Translations under genes and position numbers: made by a program | Source: Chrysophaeum taylorii | Lineage: Eukaryota > Sar > Pelagophyceae > Pelagomonadales > Pelagomonadaceae | Assembly (NCBI GenBank): GCA_029834535.1 | Contig: JAQMWT010000197.1 | Coordinates: 1-51,960, forward strand | DNA: 51,960 nucleotides | Direction of reading: 5' to 3' | Notes under the pieces: model-generated | Database searches by the model: none | Told to the model about the DNA's origin: nothing | What the model saw: the letters and a program-made list of their open reading frames with translations, nothing else | Part shown: positions 17,992 to 25,518 of the stretch, piece by piece | Layout of the letters: every line of letters starts with the position of its first letter | Position numbering within the stretch: position 1 is the stretch's first letter

Positions 17992-19161
17992 TCTTTTGTC
18001 ATTAACATCCTCCTCAAGGGCTACTTGCCCCAGATGATTCGTACCGACAACGGTAAATAGTTCGTGAACAAGTTAATGCGCGAGTTTTGCCATCTCTTTA
18101 ACACACGATACCAAACTACGATTCCTTATCATGCCCAGTCGAACCCGGCTGAGCGTGTTAACCGATTTATCAAGGCCTTCCTCCGTGCTTGCCTTCAGGG
18201 CCGGGACATCACGGATTGGCCCGACTTTGCCCATTATATTGCGTTTTGTTACAACCGCAAGTTTATTCCAGGCACGCAGATTTATCCCTTTATGCTGCGC
18301 CTGAACCGTCAGCCGATGCTGCCTACTGACTACACGCTTATGGATTTTGATACGCGATTGTTCCCGAAGACTCGCTCTGATGCAGCCGCCGAAACTCGTG
18401 AACGACTGAAGTATTATACGAAGATCGTCCGCGAGGCTCGTGATATAGCTTTGAAGAAACAACGATTGGCTTATAATGCCGATCATGTCGATGTTGAGTA
18501 CAAGGAAGGATCGCACGTTTTGCTCTGCTTTCCTTTCCTTCAGAACAAACTTCGACCGGAATGGGGAGGACCGTTTATTATCAAGGAACGACTTTCCACG
18601 GCCACCTATATGATTGAGTCTCTCGACTCTCCGCCCGAAGAACGACGTGTTCATGTTAGTCAGATCACGCCTGTGATGGTACCTCCGATCGTTGATCAAA
18701 CCATCCGCAAACCCGAAGAAACCTTCCGTGATGATTATCAGCACGGCAAGTTTGTTGTTTTCCGGATTCCTGACCGGAAGCGCTCTGATTGGCGCAAGAA
18801 GATTTATGTTGCCGAAGTTTACGAGCCTTACGATTACCAGAATGACCGTGTTGCTCTACATTTCTATTCCGATTTGGGTCCGAACGATGATGTCGCTTAT
18901 TTCAAGCCGACCTCTCACCTTTCGCATCGCAAACTCAAGCCCGAGTTCAAGGACGTTGAAGGTCGCAGTTTCACCGATAAGTCCAGAATCTCATCCAACA
19001 CAACTCCTTGTGTCACGGATTTCGCTCCGCACCAGATTGATGTGTTGATCCCCAAGTTTACTTTGCGCGTTGGTCGAGTTCCTGAACCGATCATCACCCG
19101 CGTTTATCAGAAGATTCGTTCACGAGATGCTCGTAAGGCGAAGCCGCGCTCCTCGCGCTAG
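17992..19161 (+). CDS. Gypsy-2 Pol: integrase C-terminal half and C-terminal extension
   Basis: The frame opens at 17992, and a TAG at 18058 falls where NG-K-(Q)-F is expected. The DDE Glu lies in HAQSNPAERVNRFIKAFLRA. A GPY/F module follows (WGGPFIIKERLSTATYMIES), the usual integrase tail of gypsy elements. Past it is an extension of about 150 residues with KFVVFRIPDRKR and KKIYVAEVYEPYDYQNDRVA, which reads like a small beta-barrel. I cannot name it; a chromodomain-like targeting role is possible but not shown. The end is a basic tail, RSRDARKAKPRSSR, before the stop at 19159-19161. A short G/A-rich stretch (CCTGGGGAG) precedes the 3' LTR as polypurine-tract candidate. Confidence 0.82.
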
Positions 19162-19201
19162 CAGCTCGCTGGGGCAGCTCGAATTCTAACCTGGGGAGTC
19201 C

Positions 19202-19529
19202 TGTGGCGGCAACTCCCGCCTCCTAAGGCTTACCCCTCTTCTAGCCCCCCCCCTTATCAGGGGCACCCTACTCCGTCATGATGATGCCAGTATTCTTTAT
19301 GACATCATCTTCCTTTTCCGTGACATGTGTCACCCGGATTTCTGTGTTTCGATAATATCTTAATCATAAACGATCCTCGAGTTGTGAGGACCAGGCACGG
19401 AAGTTGTTTGTGGTTGTGTGGCGAGAGAACGGCCATCCTCGTCCAGTGACTCCATAAAGGGCACGGACGCGAGCGGAGAGCAAGGATTCGAGGGCACGCC
19501 TGGTAGGACTAAATTCTCCTTACGCCACA
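19202..19529 (+). repeat. Gypsy-2 3' LTR
   Basis: A copy of 9052-9387 starting TGTGGCGGCAACTCCCGCC and ending TACGCCACA. It lacks a few bases (around CATAAACGATCC) relative to the 5' LTR. The differing bases indicate an insertion that is not recent. Confidence 0.88.
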
Positions 19530-19534
19530 ATAAT

Positions 19535-19551
19535 GAAATTTTCTACCTCTG
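19535..19551 (-). repeat. Element C 3' LTR, remaining part
   Basis: GAAATTTTCTACCTCTG equals the end of the 21576-21790 LTR, except that the last base is G instead of A. It follows the Gypsy-2 target duplication and finishes the LTR begun at 8867. Confidence 0.78.
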
Positions 19552-19783
19552 CGCCCTCGCAGAGCGAATTCGGGAGGAGGAGCTCTGGACCAAGAAAGGT
19601 CGACGAAGGAGAAGAGCGGACGGCGGGGAGGGAGCCGAAGAGGTTGCGGTCGTGAGAAGCTTGGTGGTTGGGCTTGGTGGCGGGCGACGGAGTCGTCCAT
19701 GGAATCAGGGAAAGGGTCGGGGAAGATGCGTTGTAGTTCTTGTAGGCTTCGTCGGAGTGGCTGGATGAGGCCAAAAGTTTGAT
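19552..19783 (-). other. Element C 3' untranslated region
   Basis: Between the Gag-like stop and the 3' LTR. The LTR-proximal sequence is GCTCTGCGAGGGCG on the minus strand, which is shared with A and B (CAATCTGCGAGGGCG) and is G-rich enough to act as polypurine tract. I see no gene. Confidence 0.4.
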
Positions 19784-20701
19784 TCATGGGGGGTGGGCGA
19801 TGCGGGTGGCGAGGTGGTGGACGGTGGATTCGGCAAGAAGAAGGCCTGGAGGGGTGTAGGTGGTAAGGGGGCCGGGTCCGTTGTGGGGAAACAGAGAATG
19901 TTTGAGTGGGGAGTCGGCGCAAGATGGGGGTGGGTGACATGGCGGAGGCGAAGGAATGCGGTCGGGAGGGGACTTGGGGAAAGGAGTGTCGTGTGCGGGA
20001 GGAATGAGATGGTGTGAGGAATCCGGGGTTCCGGGTCCGGGTCCGGGAAAGTTGAAGAGGGGTGGGTCGTGAGAGAGGTTGAGCGGGGTGACGCCCTCAG
20101 AAGAGGAACGTGGGTCTGAAGGGAGAGTCGGAGCGACAGTGGGTGTTGGAGCGAAAGGGGTCGGCGGTGAAGGAACAACTTGCGGCTGTGGTGCCGGTGG
20201 GGATGTGGTGTCGGTGCATGGGGGTGTACCAGGGTCGTAACCGTAATCGGAGTAGAGGTGAGGTGTGATACGAGGAGCATCCGGGTGGATAGGCGGTGGA
20301 AGGGAGTTGAGGATTTGCGGAAAAACAGCGTCTTGGGCTCGTTGGGTGTCGTGAAGGACCGCGAAGGAGACTTCTTGGGCGGAAAGATGAGCTTTTGCTT
20401 GGGCGATATCAGATTGTGCTTCGTCGTGAGCGCGGGCTTCGGCGTCAAGACGGGCGTTGGCGTTGCCGAGTGCGGTGCGGGTTGCGAGCAACTCGTGGTA
20501 GAGAACTTCGGGATTCACAAAGGAGGGAGGAAGGGTGGTGTTGTCGGAGAAGTCGCCAGGGCCGTCACGACCATTGGTGGCGTAGTTGCGCGGGTGGAGG
20601 CGTTGGTCTTCGGAGAGGAGTGTGCCATGGACCGGGGAAATAATGGCAGTGGTGTCGGAGATGGGGACTTGAGTGTGGAGTGGTGGTGGTGTGGTCGACA
20701 T
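19784..20701 (-). CDS. Element C proline-rich coiled-coil protein (Gag-like)
   Basis: 305 codons starting MSTTPPPLHTQVPISDTTAI. It contains LHPRNYATNGRDGPGDF, a helical heptad-like region (ELLATRTALGNANARLDAEA, then QSDIAQAKAHLSAQEVSFAV), a Pro-rich middle and PLKHSLFPHNGPGPLTTY near the end. Elements A and B have the same plan: LHPRDY/YGHDGPG, a helix with ELQRELATTKAAL, a Pro-rich stretch and SLFGHNGPGS. It is therefore the same protein in short form. There is no zinc knuckle. Structural Gag-like function is inferred from position after the 5' LTR and from the coiled coil. The stop at 19784 follows ATRIAHPP. Confidence 0.5.
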   Translation of the reverse strand: MSTTPPPLHTQVPISDTTAIISPVHGTLLSEDQRLHPRNYATNGRDGPGDFSDNTTLPPSFVNPEVLYHELLATRTALGNANARLDAEARAHDEAQSDIAQAKAHLSAQEVSFAVLHDTQRAQDAVFPQILNSLPPPIHPDAPRITPHLYSDYGYDPGTPPCTDTTSPPAPQPQVVPSPPTPFAPTPTVAPTLPSDPRSSSEGVTPLNLSHDPPLFNFPGPGPGTPDSSHHLIPPAHDTPFPKSPPDRIPSPPPCHPPPSCADSPLKHSLFPHNGPGPLTTYTPPGLLLAESTVHHLATRIAHPP

Positions 20702-21408
20702 CGGTGGCGATGAAAGCGAACAAGGTGATGGTGATGGGGTGGTGCCTGGAGAGGCAGACGAAGGTGGGGTTGTGGTTGGGGTGACGACCGGGATGGTCGG
20801 TGGGACGATCGGGACGGTCGGTGTGGTGACCGGGGTGGTCGTGGCTTTGGGTGGTGTGACTGGAGTGGTCAGGGGTGTTGGTGGTGCAGAAGCGGCGGCT
20901 ATAGTTGGAGGAGCTAGCGGGACGGTCGGTGCGTTGACCGGGGTCGTCGGGGCTTGTAGTGTTGTGACCGGAGTGGTCGGGGCTTGTGGTGTTGCGACCG
21001 GAGGGGTCGGGGCTTGTAGTGTTGTAGAAGCGGCGGCTGCAACTGGAGGAGCGGCGGCGGTTGGAGGGGGGGTTCTGATGGTAAGAGCGGCGAGTTGGGT
21101 CTGAGTGGTCAGAGGTTGTGGTGGAGCAGCAGCTTCGGCTACAGCTGGAGGAGCTGCGGCGGCTGGAGGGGGGGTTCGCTGGTAAGAGCGGTGAGGTGCC
21201 GGTTGAGTTTGGCACGGTCGGCGGCGACTTGGGCACGAAGGATGACGAGTCGCGCGGCGAGTTCGTCGAGTTGATCGTCGTCGAGATCTGCTTCGTCGTC
21301 GTCGTCGAGATCGGCGTCGTCGGCGGCATGGTCGGCGGCGAAATCGTCTTCTAGTGGTGCGATCGCTTGGTGCGGGTCTTGGTCTTGCTTGCGCGACATC
21401 TTGTGCTG
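20702..21408 (-). CDS. Element C N-terminal coding region with Asp-rich helix and 30-bp repeats
   Basis: The minus strand from 21399 reads MSRKQDQDPHQAIAPLEDDF, an Asp-rich run (DDADLDDDDEADLDDDQLDE) and a helix, LAARLVILRAQVAADRAKL. It ends at 21139. The acidic-then-helix plan resembles the LDQDEQ repeat and helix of A/B ORF1. Downstream (about 20800-21080) the strand is made of imperfect 30-bp units, three of them in a row at about 20935-21025. In one frame these encode NTTSPDHSGH-type units. The connection to the frame at 20701 is unclear, so shifts may have occurred in the repeats. Confidence 0.35.
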
Positions 21409-21575
21409 CGAGTCGCGGGACGTGGTTGGGGTCTGTGGGTCTTGACTTGAGTTGGGGGGGTTGGCGTCGAAGTGAACTTCGATAGCCTGTCGAGGTCGGG
21501 ACGTCGAACTAGTGCGATTGTCTCCGAGTAACGCGAGATTAAAGAACTCCGCGAATGCGAAAAGAGCCCAAAACC

Positions 21576-21790
21576 TAGAGACAGAAAACTTAATGTCACC
21601 TGGGCGGAGTCCTCGTCGCAGTGGTAGAAGTGCTTGTCCTCGGTGCGTCCTGTCTCCTTCGACGCAGGGGCAGCACTTGCCAGTATCAGGTGACGGGCTT
21701 CTTGAGCGTGTACGTAGTGTGTTCGCGATATAGAGAGAGGGGGGGGGGGGGGGGGGAGGTTCATGGCGAGAATGAAATTTTCTACCTCTA
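21576..21790 (-). repeat. Element C 5' LTR
   Basis: A complete LTR with ends TAGAGACAG and TACCTCTA and a run of about 20 G near 21740-21757. It matches 8867-9051 plus 19535-19551. It keeps the empty Gypsy-2 target CGAGAATGAAATTTTC. Confidence 0.8.
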
Positions 21791-22482
21791 CACTTGTTCA
21801 GTCACAACGGGCGCTTCTAAAGGACGGATGACGCAACAATTACCGTATAGCACTCTTTAGTTTTCTAATGGGAAATGCTGGAATTTGGGGGGCGACAACG
21901 TTGGATTCTATATGTATTGGGGGGGGCGACCTTAAAAACATGCTGTTTTGGGGGGGCGACCGTCAAAAAAGTGGTGATTTGGGGGGGGGCGACCTTAAAA
22001 ACATGTTGTTTTGGGGGGGGCGACCGTAACAAAAATGGTGGTTTTGGGGGGGGCGACGCCGACCTGCCGCATACTATAACCCTCATCAAGACTCATACTG
22101 TAATCTTGAGTATGTCTCACGAGCGCTCGTTGATGACCGCCTTCCGCTTGGTCTTCAAACGGGAAGCAAGCTCGACTGCGCCCTAGTGCTGCTGCTGAGA
22201 CGGCTCATGGTCGTCCGGGGCGCTGGCTCCTCGACCGTCGACGGCGGAGTGAGGTCGCTGTAGCAGCCCTCCCTGTCGCTCTCGACAGCGGCGTCGACAG
22301 CGGTGCGCTCTTCGCTGTCGAGGTCAGCCCAGCCACGGCGCAGCTGTCCGAGTCGATGCCCGGAGCTCGGTCTTGGAATCCGGTCCCCAGGGCTGAATTC
22401 CGGTTGTAGTCTCGACGGGTCGAGCAGCAACCGCCGAACCTTTATGAGCTTTTTCCGGCGTCTTCCGGAGTTGCTCGCGCGC
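21791..22482. other. Flank with G-rich minisatellite; no gene supported
   Basis: Right flank of element C, starting CACTTGTTCAGTCACAACG. It holds the minisatellite at 21881-22060 and then GC-rich sequence with short minus-strand frames (22541-22155, Arg/Ser/Pro-rich) that I cannot assign. They may be the decayed C-terminus of the MULE-like element upstream on that strand. Confidence 0.4.
21881..22060. repeat. G-rich minisatellite, about 30-bp unit
   Basis: About five units of TTTGGGGGGGCGACC followed by (T/G)T(A/C)AAAAACATG(C/T)TGT or a related tail, for example at 21930, 21960, 21990 and 22020. G runs of 6-9 could form quadruplexes on this strand. No coding role is evident. Confidence 0.8.
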
Positions 22483-24243
22483 TCACTTGGCCTCCTTCTC
22501 GGTGGCGAACTCCTTTCCCTCCAGCCCGGCGTCGAGTTCAACCTTGGTGACCCTCATAGCCATTGTCTCGGATAGCCTTTGGAAGAACTCCGGCACCGCC
22601 CACTGTGACGCCGACAGCGAACCCTTCTTCTTCGACGCGGTGGCACCCGCGTCGTTTCCGCTATCGCTGGCGCCCAGCCGAACTTGGCCGCAAGACCCCA
22701 GGAAGACGCAGGCGAGCACCCCAACGCCCGAGCAATCGAGCATCCCTCGCACGAACAACAATAACACACCCTTCCGCTCGCAGTGCGCACCATCTATTTG
22801 ATAGAAGGGGCGGGCATGTTCGTCTGGCCGCCTGCTCCAAGGTGGCACCAACAACAAGAACACACCCTTCCGCTCACAGTGCGCACCATCTATTTGATAG
22901 AAGGGGCGGGCATGTTCGTCTAGCCACCTGCCCCAATGTGACACGACGACCATGTCGTGGTAGCACTTCGACGGGACGTCCTCGCCATCGACATTGACAG
23001 TATCCCTGATGTCGGAGATGTCGACGGTGCTTGGGTCGAAACCCACACGATCCGCCTCGGGCAGCTTCTTCTGCTCCTGGGCGTGCCGGTACGCCTCACA
23101 GGCGATGCGGTTCACTCGCATTTCGGCGGCATCCGAAAAGAAGATGCTGACATGGCAGCCGTACTCGTCGCGACGCTACTTGGCGAAGGCAGGGAGGCGT
23201 TGTAGCGCCGCGAGGCGGTCGCCGAGAAGAATCAGTTGAGCCTGGCGCTTGATCTCGCGGAGAAAGGGGAGTTTCCGGCTGTACGATACGAAGGGGGTTA
23301 GGAGGGTGTCGATGCCTTTGGAGGTCATTTTGGGACACGCGGCAAGGACATGCACAACAAGACGGGCGAGATGCTGGGCCAAGTGTGGGCTGCGGCCGCG
23401 TTTCCATGCGATCGCAGCACAGCTTCGCGAGTGCTCCGTGTGGTTTCGCAAGACAAAGCGGCCGGTTTTTCGGGGAACGCCAGTATATCTCGACGAAACG
23501 ACACTCGTCTTGGGCCTCTTCGTCTGGCGTCGCCGCCCTAACACCACACCGGGCCTTCTTGCTGGCGCGAGCTCGTGCCGTCTCCGCCGCACCGCAAACT
23601 ACGCAGAGGACGTCGTGCTCGCATTCGCGAGCTTCGAGCACGGTGCCAAATTTAGCCGATCTACCGCGCGCGAATTGTTCGGCCTGCCACCGAAACTCGA
23701 ACGACGTTGCCCCGTCGCTCCCGGTCTCATTACCCACGACCAGCTCGCACGCGAGGAGCGGGTCGTAAATGCGCAGAGGCTCCCAGATAACGCCGCGTTC
23801 TTTCGCGAAGAGGAGCCGGCTTTGCTCCTCTACACGCCGTTTGTACGCCGCCTTCGACGCGTTTCGAGCCCGATTAATTTCCGCCGCATTCTCCTTCCTC
23901 TTTTTTTTTTTTGTGGCGCTTCTTCTCGCGGTTTTCGTCTGCGTCGTGGTTGCAAAAGGTCGCTTCCGATTCCGCTTCACATTCATCATCAGAATCATCG
24001 ACATCCGACTCAGCCTCAACCGTCGACATAGGCACTGAGCGAGCCTCGCACGACGAACTGACAGGAGGAGGCAGCGTCGCTCCGAAGTAGTTGCGAAACA
24101 TTCGTAACGCTTGGTTCAGCCGCTGCATCACCTCGTGCGCCCGCCGGTCTCGCCATTTGTCCCCGTGGAACTGCCGCGCGAGGTCGCAGAACAATGCTTG
24201 CGCCTGCGCGCGGGGCGAAGACGTCAAAACTTTTCGAAGTCAC
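22483..24243 (-). pseudogene. MULE-like transposase remnant
   Basis: Read downward: an acidic/basic N-terminus near 24000 (SDVDDSDDECEAESEATF, then lysine runs), KAAYKRRVEEQSRLLFAKE, and a Cys/His region ECRFVEIYWRSPKN with, after a frameshift, VLRNHTEHSRSC. That layout (C-x-F ... H-x2-H-x3-C) resembles the N-terminal zinc finger of MULE/FAR1-type proteins. After helical sequence (IDTLLTPFVSYSRKLPFLRE) comes YHDMVVVSHWGRWLDEHARP and FYQIDGAHCERKGVFLL, like the first catalytic Asp block (DGAH/DGTF) of MULE transposases. A 96-bp in-frame duplication repeats this block. Later DDE residues are not found and the frame is broken at least twice, so this is a remnant. The assignment is moderate to weak. 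Confidence 0.4.
22764..22955 (-). repeat. 96-bp tandem duplication in the MULE-like frame
   Basis: The unit starting ACACACCCTTCCGCTC at 22764 is repeated at 22860 (period 96 bp, 32 codons), including CATCTATTTGATAGAAGG and GCGGGCATGTTCGTCT. It duplicates the DEHARPFYQIDGAHCERKGV block in frame. Confidence 0.85.
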
Positions 24244-24579
24244 GTTACTGCGACGGGACGCACCTTTTCAAGAGTGACACTTTTTTTTTTCGCGCCTAAG
24301 ACCGCCACAGCGTCTGAAGCTGTAAGTATGCGCGCGATGACGCGCACCTTCGCCTCGTCGACTGACTCCTCCGACTCCCACGGCAGCGGTTGCAGCGCAA
24401 CCGCTCCCCTCTCTCTCTCCTGAATCGGTTTGGGCCGGTGGTGGCGGCGATGGTGGAATCGGTGATTCCTTAAACGTTTGCGGCCGCGACCGCGACGGCG
24501 GGGGCGACGACGGCGATGGTGGAATAGGTGACTCCTGTAGGGTCAGCGTCCTCGTCCTCGCCAGCGACGGCGTAGGCGC
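24244..24579. other. GC-rich stretch without a supported gene
   Basis: Sequence between the MULE-like remnant and Gypsy-3. It contains two related units, GGCGATGGTGGAATCGGTGA (about 24448) and GGCGATGGTGGAATAGGTGA (about 24511), and CG-rich simple sequence. I see no ORF with recognisable content. Confidence 0.5.
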
Positions 24580-24884
24580 TGTGGCGGCAACTCCTGACCG
24601 CTAAGGCTTACCCCCCCTTTCTCAAGGCTGGATACCCGTTCAACGGAGCGCCTTTCCTTGATTTCCTAGTGATGTCATACCTCTCCCTCGAGAGAGGCGC
24701 ATCTTGCTATCATAAATCGACTCTCCATCCTCAAGTTGAGAGGCTTGGTGAGCGTGAGGAAGTGGTGTGGCGAGCATAACCGACCCCGAGTGAGCGTTGG
24801 CCTCGTTCAGTGAGGTCTAGGGCGAGTCGGTGAGTACCCCCTTTGTCACCCTAGGGTCGGGAGTGTTTTCTGTGCCGCCATACA
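24580..24884 (+). repeat. Gypsy-3 5' LTR
   Basis: Starts TGTGGCGGCAACTCCTGACC and ends near GCCGCCATACA. It matches the two LTR pieces of Gypsy-1 and, more distantly, the Gypsy-2 LTRs (shared GTGGCGGCAACTCC, CTAAGGCTTACC, ATCATAAA, and the end of the U5-like part). It is followed by TGGTGGAGGCTACGAGA, the primer-binding-site candidate. Confidence 0.85.
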
Positions 24885-24901
24885 TGGTGGAGGCTACGAG
24901 A
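24885..24901 (+). other. Primer-binding-site candidate of Gypsy-3
   Basis: TGGTGGAGGCTACGAGA lies directly after the LTR and is shared with Gypsy-1 except for a few bases. The tRNA is not identified. Confidence 0.4.
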
Positions 24902-24951
24902 TTGTGCGACTATATAGGTCGCCAACAAACGAGTGCCCCGTACGCACTGTT

Positions 24952-25138
24952 TAGAGAACAGTAAAAATCACTGTGCCTCTGGTAGAGAATGGTGGCAGTG
25001 GTAGTGTCACTCTTATTGCCCTGTCTCCAACGACACAAAGAGCAGCACGGTGTTCGACACCGCGATTTGGGTGTTTAGGTGTGAGTGTGAGACTAGGGGG
25101 AGGGGGGTCCTAACCCTAAATGGAATTTTCTATCTCTA
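24952..25138 (-). repeat. Element A 3' LTR
   Basis: Starts TAGAGAACAGTAAAAATCAC and ends GGAATTTTCTATCTCTA on the plus strand. By eye it differs from the partner LTR at about ten positions plus the G run. It contains CCTAACCCTAAA near its end. Confidence 0.87.
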
Positions 25139-25518
25139 CGCCCTCGCAGATTGAACTCGGTTATGAGCGCAATCTGGGACAAACAAAACAAAATGTGTGG
25201 CCAGAGACAAATAGACGTTGAATTGTGAGGCGGCGTGGAAGGAAAAGTGTGCGAAGTGCACGAGAGAGATAGAGTAGAGCGGAATAGCAGGCAAGTGTGA
25301 GTGAGAAAGGAGAAAGAGCGCGAAGTCGAATATGGCAGAGGTTGAGAGGGGAAGCAAAATGGAAAGGATATTGCAAGAAGAGGCGAATGCTCGAAGAGAA
25401 GAAAAGAAAAGGCATCGATCATAAGGAAGAAGAAAAGTGGAGGAAGATGCTAAGAGGGTACGTGGAGGAAAATGCGGGGTAGGCTAATGGCGAAGTATGG
25501 CGAATTCTGTTCGAGAGA
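25139..25518 (-). other. Element A 3' untranslated region
   Basis: From the stop of the long frame to the 3' LTR. Purine-rich on the plus strand, with many GAGA/GGAA runs (25240-25480). The LTR-adjacent CAATCTGCGAGGGCG (minus strand) is shared with B and C and is the polypurine-tract candidate. No gene is seen. Confidence 0.5.

Larger units (their letters stand above)
9052..19529 (+). mobile_element. Gypsy-2: near full-length Ty3/gypsy element with methyltransferase domain
   Basis: A 10.5-kb LTR retrotransposon. The LTRs at 9052-9387 and 19202-19529 start TGTGGCG, and the 3' copy ends CGCCACA, a perfect 7-bp inverted terminus. The flanks AGAAT (9047-9051) and ATAAT (19530-19534) are a 5-bp target duplication with one mismatch. 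The uninterrupted target, CGAGAATGAAATTTTC, is present in the sister LTR near 21768-21783. The gene order is gag (coiled coil, capsid-like, Cys/His cluster, RS tail), aspartic protease, beta-domain, C5 methyltransferase, RT, RNase H, integrase with a GPY/F module, and a C-terminal extension. About five in-frame stops and several frameshifts break it, so this copy is not autonomous. Confidence 0.92.
8867..21790 (-). mobile_element. Element C: short pol-less LTR element, interrupted by Gypsy-2
   Basis: An LTR element read from high to low coordinates: 5' LTR 21576-21790, interior 21575-19552 (about 2.0 kb), 3' LTR 19551-19535 plus 9051-8867. LTR ends are TAGAGACAG and TTCTACCTCTA, related to the TAGAGA/TCTCTA ends of elements A and B. 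LTR interiors share a GTCTCC(T/A)(T/A)CGAC core and a long G run. The interior boundary CGCCCTCGCAGA is the same as in A. No RT or integrase is present. It looks like a compact non-autonomous relative of A and B. The target duplication cannot be read, because Gypsy-1 removed the left flank. Confidence 0.72.

Noticed and set aside
13527..18060. Reassigned stop codons (TAA/TAG as Gln), because several in-frame TAA/TAG fall at Gln positions.
   Set aside because: The long frames use CAA and CAG for nearly all Gln and contain very few TAR codons. Other stops fall at Arg, Glu, Leu or Tyr positions and frameshifts are common, so ordinary decay explains them.
19418..21360. Long Gly/Val-rich plus-strand frames over element C as genes.
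   Set aside because: They are the reverse of the Pro/Thr-rich minus-strand coding region; the strand is set by LTR orientation and comparison with A and B.
23249..24031. A 260-codon plus-strand frame as a host protein.
   Set aside because: The composition is Arg/Phe-rich without a motif, and it lies opposite the MULE-like remnant, which has Cys/His and DGAH features.
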